From: Oncomelania hupensis
Taxonomy: Eukaryota > Mollusca > Gastropoda > Littorinimorpha > Pomatiopsidae
Reading direction: 5' to 3'
DNA length: 64,000 nucleotides
Assembly (NCBI GenBank): GCA_036898135.1
Contig: CM072523.1
Coordinates: 45,631,549 to 45,695,548, forward strand
A program made the position numbers and the translations under genes. Position 1 is the stretch's first letter, and each line of letters starts with the position of its first letter. The notes beneath the pieces are model-generated. The model made no database searches. It had not been told where the DNA came from and saw only the letters and a list, made by a program, of their open reading frames with translations. Below are positions 12,605-24,899 of the stretch, piece after piece.

Positions 12605-13489
12605 TTTGTGTCAATAGAGAAGCTGTTTATAAATCCCTGCCTTATTTAGGAGTCAAATGTTATCGCAGCGAGGTGTATGGCACCTATAATATGGTACAAA
12701 ATCCGTCAAGTTTACACTAATATAAGTTTGCGACGCTGCCTCATGAAATTGGATTTGTTTGTCGTGAGTTCTTATGAGAGTGCAGTCCCCTACTTCGTCA
12801 CAAGTTCTTATATTTAAAAAGAAAGTTATTAAAAAAATTTGAGGGAAAAAAAGGTGTTTTGTGCGTGTGTGCGTGTGTGTGTGTATGTGTGTCTGTGATG
12901 TCGCACTATAGTAAAAATCAATGGCATTCAGCCAATCAGTGGCAAGTTGAGGTGTCACGTCATCCGTCAACGATTCTGCATCACGCTTTCACCTCTAGAC
13001 CACAGATACGGCAACGAAACCTGGGCTATTATTATGACGAAAAATTGATAGGTGAGTTTTAAACCAAATTATAAAGGTGCGGTGTTTTCAACAAATAAAT
13101 TAATTAATTTTAAAAAAAAGTATATATATATTCCTTTTTGTTAACGGGAGCTGTAAACAGGAGAGTTGCGAAATAAGTATGATTGAATAAATACAATTGT
13201 ATTAAGCGCTTAGAAACTTCCACGCAATAAAAACGATCACCATAATTATTTCGCCTTGCTGAATATGATTGAGGTGTGTGTCGTTAAAATAGATTTGGGC
13301 TTGACCCAGGGTACTGCGTACTTGTGAGTGTGTATGTGTGTGTGTGTGAAGTGTATATATGAGAATGTGTACATGTACGTATGTGTATGTGAGAGAGAGA
13401 GAGGTGCATGAAGTAATGTATATAAATACTATTATATTTATTTAAATAAAACACAAAAAAAGTTATGTGAGTATATAAATACTATATAT
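12496..13489. other. Non-coding DNA with a T-run and short GT runs
   Basis: A T27 run lies at 12571-12597, with GT-rich runs at 12858-12895 and 13325-13395. No gene is recognised. Confidence 0.5.
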
Positions 13490-13557
13490 TATTTAATAAT
13501 AATATAATAATAATAATAAAAAATAAAATAATATTAATAATTAATATATTATTATTA

Positions 13558-13593
<36 letters not shown>

Positions 13594-13597
13594 CATA

Positions 13598-13663
<66 letters not shown>
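13490..13663. repeat. (ATT)n / AT-rich microsatellite
   Basis: An AAT-rich block turns into about 110 bp of ATT units with one 'atcataatt' interruption. Confidence 0.93.
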
Positions 13664-13765
13664 TAATCGTTGTTATATAGCGATTTGACAGCTCAAGAGC
13701 TGCTCAAAGCAAGGCACAGCCAATACAGGACCTGAACTCTAACCGCCCGAGCCACCCATTTGCAG
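13664..13765 (-). mobile_element. SINE-A tail fragment
   Basis: 'tttaatcgttgttatatagcg', 'cagctcaagagctgctcaa' and 'accgcccgag' match the 3' third of the SINE-A copy at 40898-41378. The (ATT)n array next to it sits where the SINE tail would be. Confidence 0.6.
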
Positions 13766-13892
13766 CTTTTCGATGAATATGATAATGATGATGATGATGT
13801 TATGATAATAATGAAGATGATGATGATAATGATGATAATGATAAAGTTTATTTTTTTAAAATTATTTATAATTTATTTTTTTATTACATATT

Positions 13893-13966
13893 ACATATTA
13901 GTAGTAGTGGTAGTAGTAGTAGAAGTAGTAGTAGTAGTAAAAGTAGTGGTAGTAATAGTAGTAGTG
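13893..13966. repeat. Interrupted (GTA)n
   Basis: Interrupted GTA units abut the left end of the inverted-repeat element at 13967. Confidence 0.85.
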
Positions 13967-14074
13967 CACCCGATACACATCTATTCAGACTCCTTTAAGG
14001 AGTCTGACAGAGCCTAGGCCAGGAGAGGTTTAACCAGTCATGGCAGCAGCTGGCACACTCTGCTAGATACCTTA

Positions 14075-14149
<75 letters not shown>

Positions 14150-14522
14150 GCACAAAAGCTTCATAGCACTACTTCCTACACGCTTCAAGCGCTATAGTGA
14201 CGGAAAAAGCGCAATTTCACTGTAAATATATACAGAATGTTGCTCTACAATATTCCGCTCTTTCCGTCTCAAAAACCCAATTGCCTTGTTGGATTCTTAA
14301 ATTGCATGAAACCAAGTGAGGACACTATCCGGCGTCAACAAACGGTTCAAAATATTCTCAAACGGTTCGTAAAAGACAGTTGACCTAGAAACTAATACAG
14401 TTTCACCTAATTCGTCCCTTAGAGGAGACGAAACTTACATTTTTCTATTTTCATGAGTTCACTGCAGTGAAATTGCGCTGTTCCCGTGACTATAGAGCTT
14501 CAAGCGTATACAAAGCAGTGCA

Positions 14523-14590
<68 letters not shown>

Positions 14591-14701
14591 CTTTAAGGTA
14601 TCTAGCAGAGTGTGCCAGTTGCTGCCATGACTGGTTAAACCTCTACTGGCCTAGGCTCTGTCAGACTCCTTAAAGGAGTCTGAATAGATAAGCATCGGGT
14701 G
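13967..14701. mobile_element. Inverted-repeat (foldback/MITE-like) element with microsatellites inside its arms
   Basis: The left arm (13967 to about 14215) and right arm (about 14460-14701) are near-perfect reverse complements. Outer ends are 'cacccgat' and 'atcgggtg'. Each arm then carries an 11-bp-stem hairpin (13985-14007; 14661-14683), a shared block ending 'tctgctagataccttaaa', an internal trinucleotide array (GTA on the left at 14077-14150, CTA on the right at 14526-14590) and a block ending 'gcgcaatttcactg'. The central 240 bp or so is unique and non-coding. The element sits in (GTA)n, so a target duplication cannot be read. Confidence 0.75.
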
Positions 14702-14702
14702 G

Positions 14703-14770
<68 letters not shown>

Positions 14771-14771
14771 T
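14702..14771. repeat. (GTA)n microsatellite
   Basis: About 23 GTA/TAG units flank the right end of the inverted-repeat element. Confidence 0.95.
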
Positions 14772-15105
14772 TTCCAAATTGAACAATTACAATGAGAGCT
14801 ACTTTGACAACAGGGGACAGGGGAGCGTGGATGGGTTAGGCTGGAGAAGATGAAGGAATGCTAGGAACCCGGCAAGAGAGGTGAAGGTGGATGAATACGT
14901 CAAAGAGCAGAGGAGGAGAGGGAGAGGGGAAGTGAAGGGCATGGGGGTGAGTGGGGATAGAAGGTGGGGTGGGGTGGTAGAGAGGTTCACAAGTACCGTC
15001 TGGCATCTTTTCTCGGAGACTTCTCGCAATTATTGGATGTGTCATTGGCCGCCTCTTGGTGTCAATGTAGCGATGACGGAGAGAATAGGATCCGGCGATA
15101 ATTAA

Positions 15106-15149
<44 letters not shown>
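14772..15149. other. Non-coding DNA with an (AAT)n run
   Basis: Purine-rich unique DNA at 14810-14990 and (AAT)n at 15106-15142. No gene is recognised. Confidence 0.5.
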
Positions 15150-15150
<1 letters not shown>

Positions 15151-15422
15151 TCGCAACTCTGTTGGAGTTGCTGTTGTAGTTTTCTAATCTGTTTAATTCC
15201 TCTGTGTGTTTATTTTGCAATAAAACGGTAGGGGATGGATTACCGCTTTCCTTTCCGTCTTCTAATAGCGATCTCCCTGACTTTACTTCGATGAAGGCGT
15301 GCTTGTTGTTTGGATGAGGCTGGCCGTAACATGTGAGCGTGTGCGTTTGACACAGATCGTCGCGCTTTGAGACTAATTATTGATCTGGGGAAAACGTGCG
15401 TAGGTATATACAGCATCCGGTC

Positions 15423-15424
<2 letters not shown>

Positions 15425-15458
<34 letters not shown>

Positions 15459-15489
15459 AAAGTGCGTAGGTATATACAGCACCCGGTCA

Positions 15490-15520
<31 letters not shown>

Positions 15521-15936
15521 CTTCTTCTTCTTCTTCTTCTTCTTCTTCTCCTTCTCCTTCTCCTTCTTCTTTTTTTCTTCTTCTTCTTCTTCTTCTTCTT
15601 CTTCTTCTTCTTCTTCTTCTTCTTCTTCTTCTTCTTCTTCTTCTTCGTCTTCTTCTTTGTCTTCTTCTTCTTTGTCTTCTTCTTTGTCTTCTTCTTCTTC
15701 TTTGTCTTCTTCTTCTTCTTTGTCTTCTTCTTCTTCTTCTTCTTCTTCTTCTTCTTCTTCTTCTTCTTCTTCTTCTTCTTCTTCTTCTTCTTTGTCTTCT
15801 TCTTTGTCTTCTTTGTCTTCTTCTTTGTCTTCTTTGTCTTTTTCTTTGTCTTCTTCTTTGTCTTCTTCGTTGTCTTCTTCTTTGTCTTTGTCTTTGTCTT
15901 CTTTGTCTTCTTCTTCTTCGTCTTCTTCTTCTTTGT
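15425..15936. repeat. Expanded (CTT)n array inside unit 1
   Basis: This is about 510 bp of CTT with TTTGTC variants. A 30-bp piece of flanking DNA ('agtgcgtaggtatatacag', 15461-15479) is duplicated inside it. The corresponding place in unit 2 (18055-18075) has only about 20 bp of CTT. Confidence 0.95.
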
Positions 15937-15964
15937 AGCATGGGAGTTTTGCGCTAAATTAAAT

Positions 15965-16074
<110 letters not shown>

Positions 16075-17745
16075 ATATATATAGATATGTATAAAACTAT
16101 GAACAATCTAATGAAATGAGTGTGTGCGTGTGGTTTCTGACGTTCAGTCTAAAGGTGCATGGTTCTATCTCTGTTTACTCTACTCTTCCATACACCACCA
16201 CACACGTGCTTACAAACAAGGACAAAGACTACACAGTTATCTCTCTTTGCCCTTCTGTTTAGCTATTTCTCACTCAATCTTATACATACAATCCTTATCA
16301 ACATATAACAAGTTCACACAGATAGTCAATAAGTGGTTTATATGCTAATATACAAATCACAGCACTTATTCAGTCAGTGGCTAATACGGAGGTCAATGTC
16401 TCTCTCTTGAGACGTCACTTGCCTCTACACATTGATCTGATGTTGTCACAGTCAATAATGACACACTGAAGTCTTGACGGAGATTCCTGATCTCTCAGTA
16501 TTAATTATTAATGACTTTACTCACTGTTTCACAGATAATCACTAGTCGTGGTTTTCACAGCCGATACTAGGAACAGATAGCTACCCTTGGGGAACACTGC
16601 AGGTGATCCCGTAGCTTAGGTCTGGAGATTTACTTCGCCCACCGTTGCTGCACGTCTGCACCAGTGATGGTTGGTCGAAGGAGAGATGAAGGTGTTGATG
16701 GTGACCACATCCGGTCTTGTAGATGGACGTCACAAGGTCAGCTCCATCAGCCACATACTAGAAAGTTTCCATTCCGAACTGGCCGCTGTATACAACATTT
16801 ATACAATGTAAATTTGTGCTCTTATGCTTAAAGAGAATATATGCGTCTTTGACACATTATTATATTTCAGAGTGCTTGAATATCATTTCCTTCGTAGAAT
16901 ATCTTCTCTATGCCTCCACACTGATACAGTCACTATTGTCACAATTCTTATGATAAAACCTTTAGCCATTTCAACACTGTACACACATTGTGTAGCCTAT
17001 AACACAATGGGCTATGAGCCAAACATTATAATCACAACGCACTTTCAATTTATAACATATTACTCCACATTCATTCATCATTAGATATAAATTATACAAC
17101 TGAATTACATTTCTATTTCAGCCCCATATCTTCACATATGAATGAATACAACATGGCATCTTAATTATAAACTGTATCACGTATAATAATTACATGACCA
17201 AATACGGTATGTACATCAGTTACCGTACTTCTTTCAAACAATGGATTCTTCTGCACTCTAATCACAATAATTCATTAAAAGCAATACTTTCCATTTTCGT
17301 ATGAATAGCTTCACAGCTTATTATAAATACTTATAATAATAACAATAAATACCTGTATTCTACATACAGCTACACTATTCCAATAAAGAAATCCCGATTT
17401 CCTAGAGCTCCAAAGAACACGTCTATTCCCTTCTACTGGTATGTACTCTCTGAATAAAATCAGCTCACTCTATTTTTTTTTCCGACACGCAAACTTCCGG
17501 CCTAACGTTAGTGACGTCATAACATCTACTTATACAAAGGTATACGAAATGCGTTCGTTACATTCTTCTTCTTCTTCTTCTTTTTCTCCTTCTTCTTGTT
17601 TTGATTTTGCTTGGCATAACAAGTCGAAGGTGCAATGCCTGACCTTCGAGTACACGGCGTACACCACTGGGCCAACTGCACAGGATGCCGCCACGCGCTT
17701 TTTTCTTCCTTCGAACTCAAAGAGCGTCGATCTGAAGAGTATAAC

Positions 17746-19805
17746 TTTCACAACCCTGTTGGAGTTGCTGTTGTAGTTTTTTAATCTGTTTAATTCCTTT
17801 GTGTGTTTATTTTGCAATATTTAAAAAAATGGTGGTGTGGGGGGGGGGGGGGAGGGGGAGGGGGGCGCTGGATTATCGCTTTCCTTTCCGTCGTCTAATA
17901 GCGATCTCCCTGACTTTACTTCGATTAAGGCGTGCTTGTTGTTTGTATGAGGCTGGCCGTAACATGTAAGCGTGTACGTTCGACACAGATCGTCGTGCTT
18001 TGAGACTAATTATTGATCTGGGAAAAAAGTGCGTAGGTATATACAGCATCCGGTCTTCTTCTTCTTCTTCTTTGTAACGTGGGAGTTTTGCGTTAAATTA
18101 AATATAAATATATATACCACTATATATATATATAAAACTATGAACAATCTAATGAAATGAGTTTGTGCGTGTGGCTTTCTGACGTTCAGTCTACAGGTGC
18201 ATGGTTCTATCTCTGTTTACTTTACTCTTCCATACACCACCACACACGTGCTTACAAACAAGGACAAAGACTACACAGTTATCTCTCTTTGCCCTTCTGT
18301 TTAGCTATTTCTCACTCAATCTTATACATACAATTCTTATCAACATATAACAAGTTCACACAGATAGTCAATAAGTGGCTTATATGCTAATATACAAATC
18401 ACAGCACTTATTCAGTCAGTGGCTAATATGGAGGTCATTGTCTCTTTCTTGAGACGTCACTTGCCTCTACACATTGTTCTGATGTTGTCACAGTCAATAA
18501 TGACACACTGAAGTCTTGACGGAGATTCCTGATCTCTCTGTATCAATTATTAATGACTTTACTCACTGTTTCACAGATAATCACTAGTCGTGGTTTTCAC
18601 AGCCGATGCTAGGAACAGATAGCTACCCTTCGGGAACACTGCAGGTGATCCCGTAGCTTATGTCTGGAGATTTACTTCGCCCACTGTTGCTGCACGTCTG
18701 CACCAGTGATGGTTGGTCGAAGAAGAGATGAAGGTATTGATGGTGACCACATCCGGTCTTGTAGACGGACGTCACAAGGTCAGCTCCATCAGCCACATAC
18801 TAGAAAGTTTCCATTCCGAACCGGCCGCTGTATACAACATTTATACAATGTAAATTTGTGCTCTTATGCTTAAAGAGAATATATGCGTCTTTGACACATT
18901 ATTATATTTCAGAGTGCTTGAATATCATTTCCTTCGTAGAATGTCTTCTCTATGCCTCCACACTGATACAGTCACTATTGTCACAATTCTTATGACAAAA
19001 CCTTTAGCCACTTCAACACCGTACACACATTGTGTAGCCTATAACACTATGGGCTATGACCCAAACATTATAATCACATCTCACTTTCAATTTATAACAT
19101 ATTACTGCACATTCATTCATCATTAGATATAAATTATACAACTGAATTACATTTCTATTTCAGCCCTATATCTTCACATATGAATGAATACAACATGGCA
19201 TCATAATTATAAACTGTATCACGTATAATAATTACATGACCAAATACGGTATTTACATCAGTTACCGTATTTCTTTCAAACAATGGATTCTTCTGCTCTC
19301 TAATCACAATAATTCATAAAAAGCAATACTTTCCATTTTCGAATGAATAGCTTCACAGCTTATTATAAATACGTATAATAATAACAATAAATACCTGTAT
19401 TCTAAATACAGCTACACTATTCCAATAGAGAAATCCCGATTTCCTAGAGCTCCAAAGAACACTATTCCCTTCTACTGGTATGTACTCTCTTAATAAAATC
19501 AGCTCACTCTAATATTTTTATTTCGACACGCAAACTTCCGGCCTAACGCTAGTGACGTCATAACATCTCTTTATACAAAGGTATACGAAATGCGTTCGTT
19601 ACATTCTTCTTCTTCTTCGTCTTCTTTTTCTCCTTCTTCTTGCTTTGATTTTACTTGGCATAACAAGTCGAAGGTGTCGAACGTGCAATGTTACCGCCTG
19701 ACTTTCGAGTACACGGCGTACACCACTGGGCCAACTGCACAGGATGCCGCCACGCGCTTTTTTCTTCCTTCGAACTCAAAGCGCGTCGATCTGAAGAGAT
19801 GTCTT
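17746..19805. repeat. Tandem duplication, unit 2
   Basis: Second copy of the unit at 15150-17745, including a G-rich run near 17836-17868. It has a 13-bp insertion relative to unit 1 near 19674-19690 ('gtcgaacgtg' region), which shows independent small changes. The unit ends 'gcgcgtcgatctgaagag' just before a SINE-B fragment. Confidence 0.85.
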
Positions 19806-20000
19806 TTCTAGAAGTCGCATTTTTATATTTTGAAATTTTAGATTGACTGCACCCAATACCATTATTGAAGGGAGGGAGGAAACCGGAGTACCCGGGGAAA
19901 ACCCTCGGTGTCCTGAAAGGTCTCGTACCTAAGTCAAGTAAGTTGCTCCCACACGGGGTTCGAACCCTGCCTAGGAAACCTGCTCCCTGGCAATAAAGTA
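19806..20000 (-). mobile_element. SINE-B copy 2, truncated head
   Basis: It matches the SINE-B body at 12196-12495 ('attgactgc', 'taccattattgaagggagg', 'cggagtacccgg', 'gtcctgaaaggtctcgtacc') and keeps the B-box side 'ggggttcgaaccctg'. The A-box part is absent. Confidence 0.65.
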
Positions 20001-20520
20001 TTTGAATATGAATTGGAATATCTTATTCATTCGGCATAAATCTTCCCTTGTTTTTTCGTTACCGCTTCGTTTTGAACTGTAATAATTATTGCTCTTTACA
20101 TTCAAACTCCGTTCTACTGCCTTTACTCTAGAAAGTAGACTTAGCTTCTAAAAGCGCCTGTGACTCCTGAAAGTCCTGTCTTTGAATTAAAATGCCGTTT
20201 CGCCGTCTTTACGCTAATGGAGGATTAGCTCCTAAAGCACCTATTGTGACCCCTTGTGTAAGCTGGGTCTAAATCGTCCCTTTTCTTTTCACTGTTGTTG
20301 TGCTGATGTTTCAGCGACGTCGCTCCATTGTCAAACCAGCATCGCGTGAGGGGTCCTTGGTCCCTGTGACCACAAGCTTATCACAAGGACAGTTCCAGTC
20401 TAGTGGCTAAAGCCGTGTGGCCTTCTGAATGAGTCTAGTAGGTTTAGCTTATACAGGCGAGACAACTGGGCTGAATGCCAAGTTAAGGAGAGATAATTAA
20501 AACACACCAGATTAAAAAGG
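20001..20520. other. Unique-looking non-coding DNA
   Basis: No simple repeat, SINE or coding sequence is recognised. Confidence 0.5.
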
Positions 20521-20548
20521 TTCTCTCTCTCTCTCGCTTTTTCTCCCT

Positions 20549-20587
<39 letters not shown>

Positions 20588-20760
20588 CACACACACACAC
20601 ACATGTATTTCGCTATAAATACAATACAATACAATATACAGTACAATACAAAACAATGCAATGCAATACATGTTTATTACCACCCAAACAAATCACAGCA
20701 GGTGCAGAATCAAAGTTTAAATGCACCTACAGTAAGAATATACACTTGTCCGCTTCTATA
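20521..20760. repeat. (CT)n and (CA)n runs plus ATACA-rich tail-like DNA
   Basis: CT-rich at 20521-20585 and CA at 20586-20602, then repeated 'aatac' units (20617-20670) that resemble a pentamer tail of a minus-strand non-LTR 3' end. The last assignment is speculative. Confidence 0.6.
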
Positions 20761-20766
20761 CTCATC
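20761..20766. repeat. Target-site duplication of the hAT element, left
   Basis: CTCATC sits directly before the terminal CAGGGATGT, and the same six bases follow the right terminus at 21844-21849. Confidence 0.75.
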
Positions 20767-21843
20767 CAGGGATGTTGCTAGGAAATTTTTTCTTCGGCGA
20801 TTTGGCCGAAACAGCCGTGAAACTTTCGGCTTTTTACAGAAAGTTTCGGCTCTCTCTTCCAAAGCAGTCTCACAAGTTGTTTTTTTTTACTAGATTCACT
20901 ACGTTAACGTGCACACTCCACCTCCATATATTAAAGGTGTTCTGTGGATGCATATCTTTGTAATAAAACATGATTTTAAGAGTAGAATAAGAACATTGAA
21001 AAGAAATTTTATTTTCTTAAATTTTAGACACAAAAACAATAAAAAGTTTAGACTGTCCCTTGACAGACCACAATACTGTCAGAGTTTCTGTTTGGCATAC
21101 AGCTTTCTGGGTTTAGCCTGACGCCAAGCAGCCAAAGCTCTATTCAGGTCAATGCTGCGCCCGTGCAGTTTCACCCTCGTCAGCATGTTCTGATTTTCAG
21201 CAGTGAGTCTGTTCCTGAGGGCTGTCAGTACCAGGTTCTGCGCTGAAAACCCTCGTTCGCATCCAGCAGTGTGGACTGGTCAGTGCAAGATGCCCAAGCT
21301 TCAGCATGTTCGGAAAGTCTTCTGAATGGAACTTCCCAATCAGGTGCCAGAGCTCAAGCATGTTATCCCGTGGGTATCTCTGAGCCACCACTACCTGCTT
21401 CAACTTCATCCACTGTACTTCTTTTTTGCCAAACGACAGTATACTTTGTCCGGCCAACAATTTCGATTTCTTTTTCGGAGGCATTTTGAAAATGATTTTC
21501 AAGCACTGCCTAAAGCCTGTATGAGAAGGTGACGTTTTATTTCGTACGTCACTGCCTTCAATTAGGCTACTATTGACGTCAATTTTATCATGGACGACAT
21601 CGGGCTATGACTAATACGGGTCTGTTCGCTGAGTACAACTTTTTCAGGAAAACAGAATTTAGTACTTATCGAATCTCACCTAAACTGCAAGCGTACAGCA
21701 CATGAATATAGCAAAATGGACAAAACCGAGCCGATTCACCCGTGAAAACTTCGGCTCGGCGAGCCGATATGACGGACAGTTTATCGGCTTTTTAATAAAA
21801 ATTTCGGCTAAAAGCCGAAGATCCGACCCAAACGACATCCCTG
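20767..21843 (-). mobile_element. Internally deleted hAT-type DNA transposon
   Basis: The 1077-bp element has CAGGGATGT / ACATCCCTG termini and flanking CTCATC duplications. Near both ends are repeated 'ttcggct' and 'agccgaa' motifs, as subterminal repeats often are in hAT elements. It holds a minus-strand transposase remnant (see next entry). A 6-bp target duplication is shorter than the 8 bp usual for hAT, although some hAT groups make 5-6-bp duplications. The classification rests on the CAGGG-type ends and the C-terminal dimerisation-domain-like peptide. Confidence 0.75.
21119..21485 (-). pseudogene. hAT transposase remnant: N-terminus joined to C-terminus
   Basis: On the minus strand a start region reads 'MPPKKKSKLLAGQSILSFG', a basic, serine-rich N-terminus of the type that precedes the BED-finger region in ZNF862/KIAA1586-like hAT transposases. 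The frame then leads into diverged sequence. In another frame the last 60 or so residues read 'ERGFSAQNLVLTALRNRL', 'ENQNMLTRVKLHG' and 'LNRALAAW', ending at a stop near 21119. That is the hATC dimerisation region. The BED finger and nearly all of the RNase-H-like catalytic core are missing, so the copy cannot encode active transposase. It is a plausible non-autonomous passenger. Confidence 0.7.
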
Positions 21844-21849
21844 CTCATC
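21844..21849. repeat. Target-site duplication of the hAT element, right
   Basis: CTCATC, identical to 20761-20766. Confidence 0.75.
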
Positions 21850-21872
21850 GTAAACATTATTCCAACTCTCCG

Positions 21873-21879
<7 letters not shown>

Positions 21880-21951
<72 letters not shown>
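21880..21951. repeat. (CT)n microsatellite
   Basis: About 36 perfect CT units. Confidence 0.97.
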
Positions 21952-21953
<2 letters not shown>

Positions 21954-22187
21954 ACGCACACTGGCACAAACGTACATCACAAAGGAGCGAGCCAAGCAGT
22001 TGCATGCCTTGGTTATCACAGGGTATCGCAGAGCAGAACACGTGATGAGATTATAATAAATGATATCATACCAAGAAAACAAAACACACACACACACACA
22101 AACTATTAGTCAAGCATCACAGTGATCCATTTTTAAAAGCTTGTTCATAAGTTTAAAGCATACTAAATGAGGTGTAGACTTGAGCAG

Positions 22188-22687
22188 TGTTACGTTTGCG
22201 ACGTGCACGATAGATCCGATCGTTTTATTTTGCAAGGCATTAAATAACAGAGTGTATTTACCTTTGATTCAATGTTGCGTTGTTGTTAGAAGAAGCTTGT
22301 TATAATGTTGATAATTTTCGTTGGTCGATATTATTGGAGAATCTTCTAGGGTTGCTTGTTACCATCGATCGAAGGACCTAGATAGATCCAATAGAAGCTG
22401 AGAGGTTCTTTTATGATGAAGAAAGTTGTATGACGTAAGACAGTGATGACGAAGTTTATTTTGATTGGTTGTAAAGCGTCACGCTGGAACGTTCTGACGT
22501 TATCTCGAGTATAGAGAAAAACTATATAATTGATGCACTGTGTAGAGAAGAAAGAGAAAGTGAAAAGCGATTGAGCGATTGTATGCAGTTGTTGATGGAC
22601 GCTGAATAAAGTTGGAAAACTTCATACGACGACTTCTGCCTTGTTGCTGAGTGAACAGGTTGCGTGGATACAGGAATCCGAGTTACA
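22188..22687 (+). mobile_element. Solo-LTR-like copy 1
   Basis: About 500 bp running from TGTTACG to TTACA. It has an AT-rich TATA-like box near 22524 and an AATAAAG signal near 22605, in the order expected of an LTR U3-R-U5. A diverged copy lies at 34992-35362. No gag or pol sequence is recognised to the right, so it is either a solo LTR or the left LTR of a badly decayed element. Confidence 0.5.
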
Positions 22688-23159
22688 CTTATCAGGATTC
22701 AAGCATTGGGGCTGAATCAACTACTGATAGAATCAAAACCAACATCCAGTGTCACAAGCAGCATTACTATTTAAGTTCTTTGGAGAAGGCAACTAAATCG
22801 TGCGACCTTTAAATAGTTATGAATAGGTAACTGGGCTGCTTATCAAGGGGGAAAAAGTTGCACAGCATAATTTTTGTAGTTGTAAAAAAGGTTTTGGAGT
22901 TTCGGAATAGTGGATAATCAGGTAGAAAAAAGAATCCAGGCCTATACATGGAACTCAGTGTACCCGATAAAGTACTCCCTTCAAAGCTGTATCACACTGC
23001 TTTGTACTTTCAAGGTAAGGCGAATGTAGTTGGTTCCGAAGGGAAACCTTTCATTTGTAATGACGAGGTTACAGGGCTGCGAAGACTTTTGATAAAACCT
23101 CGACTTTTGTAGACAACCTTTTCCAGGGGTTGCGACATTGACAGATTATTTTTGTCTCT
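22688..23159. other. Non-coding DNA after the LTR-like copy
   Basis: No open frame, microsatellite or repeat family is recognised. It could be decayed internal sequence of an LTR element, but nothing shows it. Confidence 0.4.
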
Positions 23160-23300
23160 GTGTATTTAATCGTTCTTGCATAGCGCGCTCCCAGAACCAG
23201 AGCTGCTTAAGGCGCTGGCTGGTATAGGGTCTATCTCAATCCGCCCTAAGCACCCACTTGCAACCTACAGGATCTGAGATTTCGCATCCGGGCAGAGGAG
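23160..23300 (-). mobile_element. SINE-A tail fragment
   Basis: 'tatttaatcgttcttgcatagcg', 'gctgcttaaggcgctggc' and 'cgccctaagcacccacttgcaacc' match the 3' part of SINE-A (40950-41060) in order. Confidence 0.6.
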
Positions 23301-23706
23301 GACAGGAACGTGAAGATTGAGAAAACACAGGCCTATGTTTTTGATTCTGTCTATATATGAAGTCTTATAGACCTTGCTTTCATTGGTTATCGATGTCGTT
23401 GTACGATGCGTGCACTTTTCGCTCCGCTGTGTGCTAAATCTTCACCAGGGGCTTTTTTTTTTTTTTGGTTTTGCAATGATGCCTGTTGCGGATATTGCCA
23501 GTGTTTAGCAAACATACGTCATTGCCTGCTCACGTCTTTCCCGTGAATGCCAACCAATCATGAGCGTATTTTGCATCACGGAAAAGAAAGGAAAGAAAAA
23601 AAAGGAAAACACAATAGCGGAACAAGGAAGGAGGGACGGAGAGAGTCTTAGGCTTTCCAGGAAATCTGTTTCTGTATCAGTCTCTGTCTGTCTCTCTCTC
23701 TGTAGG

Positions 23707-23783
<77 letters not shown>

Positions 23784-24738
23784 TCTCTCTGACTCGTGGG
23801 CGTGATTCAAGTTTTGCCGGCAAACAAAAACAAACAAACAAAAATCTTCAAAATAAAAACCTCGATTAGATTACAATCACGCTGTATCTGTGGGGACAAC
23901 AAGGTTTTTCATTGTTAGAATGGATTGTTTGCGCCTGAGATCTGCATCCTCTTTGTCTGGAAACTGTTCATGAGCTTTAATAAATTTCCATGCGATAATA
24001 CATTTGGGGATTGTTTGACGTTGTTTCACGAGCTTTAAATACATGTCTAAATGTGTGCAAAGCAAATTTGGCGAATGTGGGATACAGACGTCAGTAGTCT
24101 GCTGCATAGCTTTTTACGTTGAAAAAGGCTTTACAACCAATCGGAATCGTAGTGTTTGTAACCGTTTCCTTTATAGGAGCTTTAGTATTGCCCTTCCTCT
24201 CTTGATCGAGTAAGCAGCTTCAACTCTTTTCCCTCCCTCCCCGCTCTCTCACTCCCCCCCCCCCACCCACTTAACTCCACTCTCACACTCCTTTTCCCAT
24301 CTCTCCGGGGGCCTGAATATTTGAAGGACCAGATAGATAGATGAATAGATGGATTGACAGATGACTCCCAAGAAATGACAATCAAACAAGCGAAGTCGTA
24401 ATGGGTCAGACATACAATTCTGTATTTCTTCTTCTTGCTTTTTAATCTGATGAATAAACGATTGGATGCAACAAAGTTCTTTGTGTTCTTTTTACCTTCG
24501 GCAACAGCAGTTTTCCAGCCATTGACGGTAAACAATGACGTGTCCATGTCGTCATGACCTGGAGGTAACACTGGGGTCATCCCCGAAGCATATTGTTGCG
24601 TTCCTTATTGACAGAAGAAGGAAGACATTTTCTTCCTTTCTATCGGAAAGAGTGGGTAGTTTAGATCATCTTACCTTCTCCGTTATAACGGGACAAAATT
24701 TCTTAAGCCTCTTTTTGGTTTCTTTTGCTTCGAGCAAG
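23301..24738. repeat. Non-coding DNA with a (CT)n array
   Basis: (CT)n lies at about 23711-23799 beside variant CT/GTCT units. The remainder is unique-looking. The open frames at 23877-24107 and 24182-24580 (minus) show no domain that I recognise. Confidence 0.6.
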
Positions 24739-24739
24739 T

Positions 24740-24843
24740 GTAAATGGATTTATGGACATCAGCAAAAAGAAAGAAAGAAAAAAAGAAAGAAGTAAATGGA
24801 TTTATGGACATCAGCAAAAAGAAAGAAAGAAAAAAAGAAAGAA
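24740..24843. repeat. Perfect 52-bp tandem duplication
   Basis: Two identical adjacent 52-bp copies start 'gtaaatggatttatggacat' and end in a GAAA run. The identity shows that the duplication is very recent or has been homogenised. Confidence 0.9.
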
Positions 24844-24899
24844 GTAGAATGAAAAAGAAGAAAGAATATTGGTTGATTGATTGATCGGGCTGCCCACAC

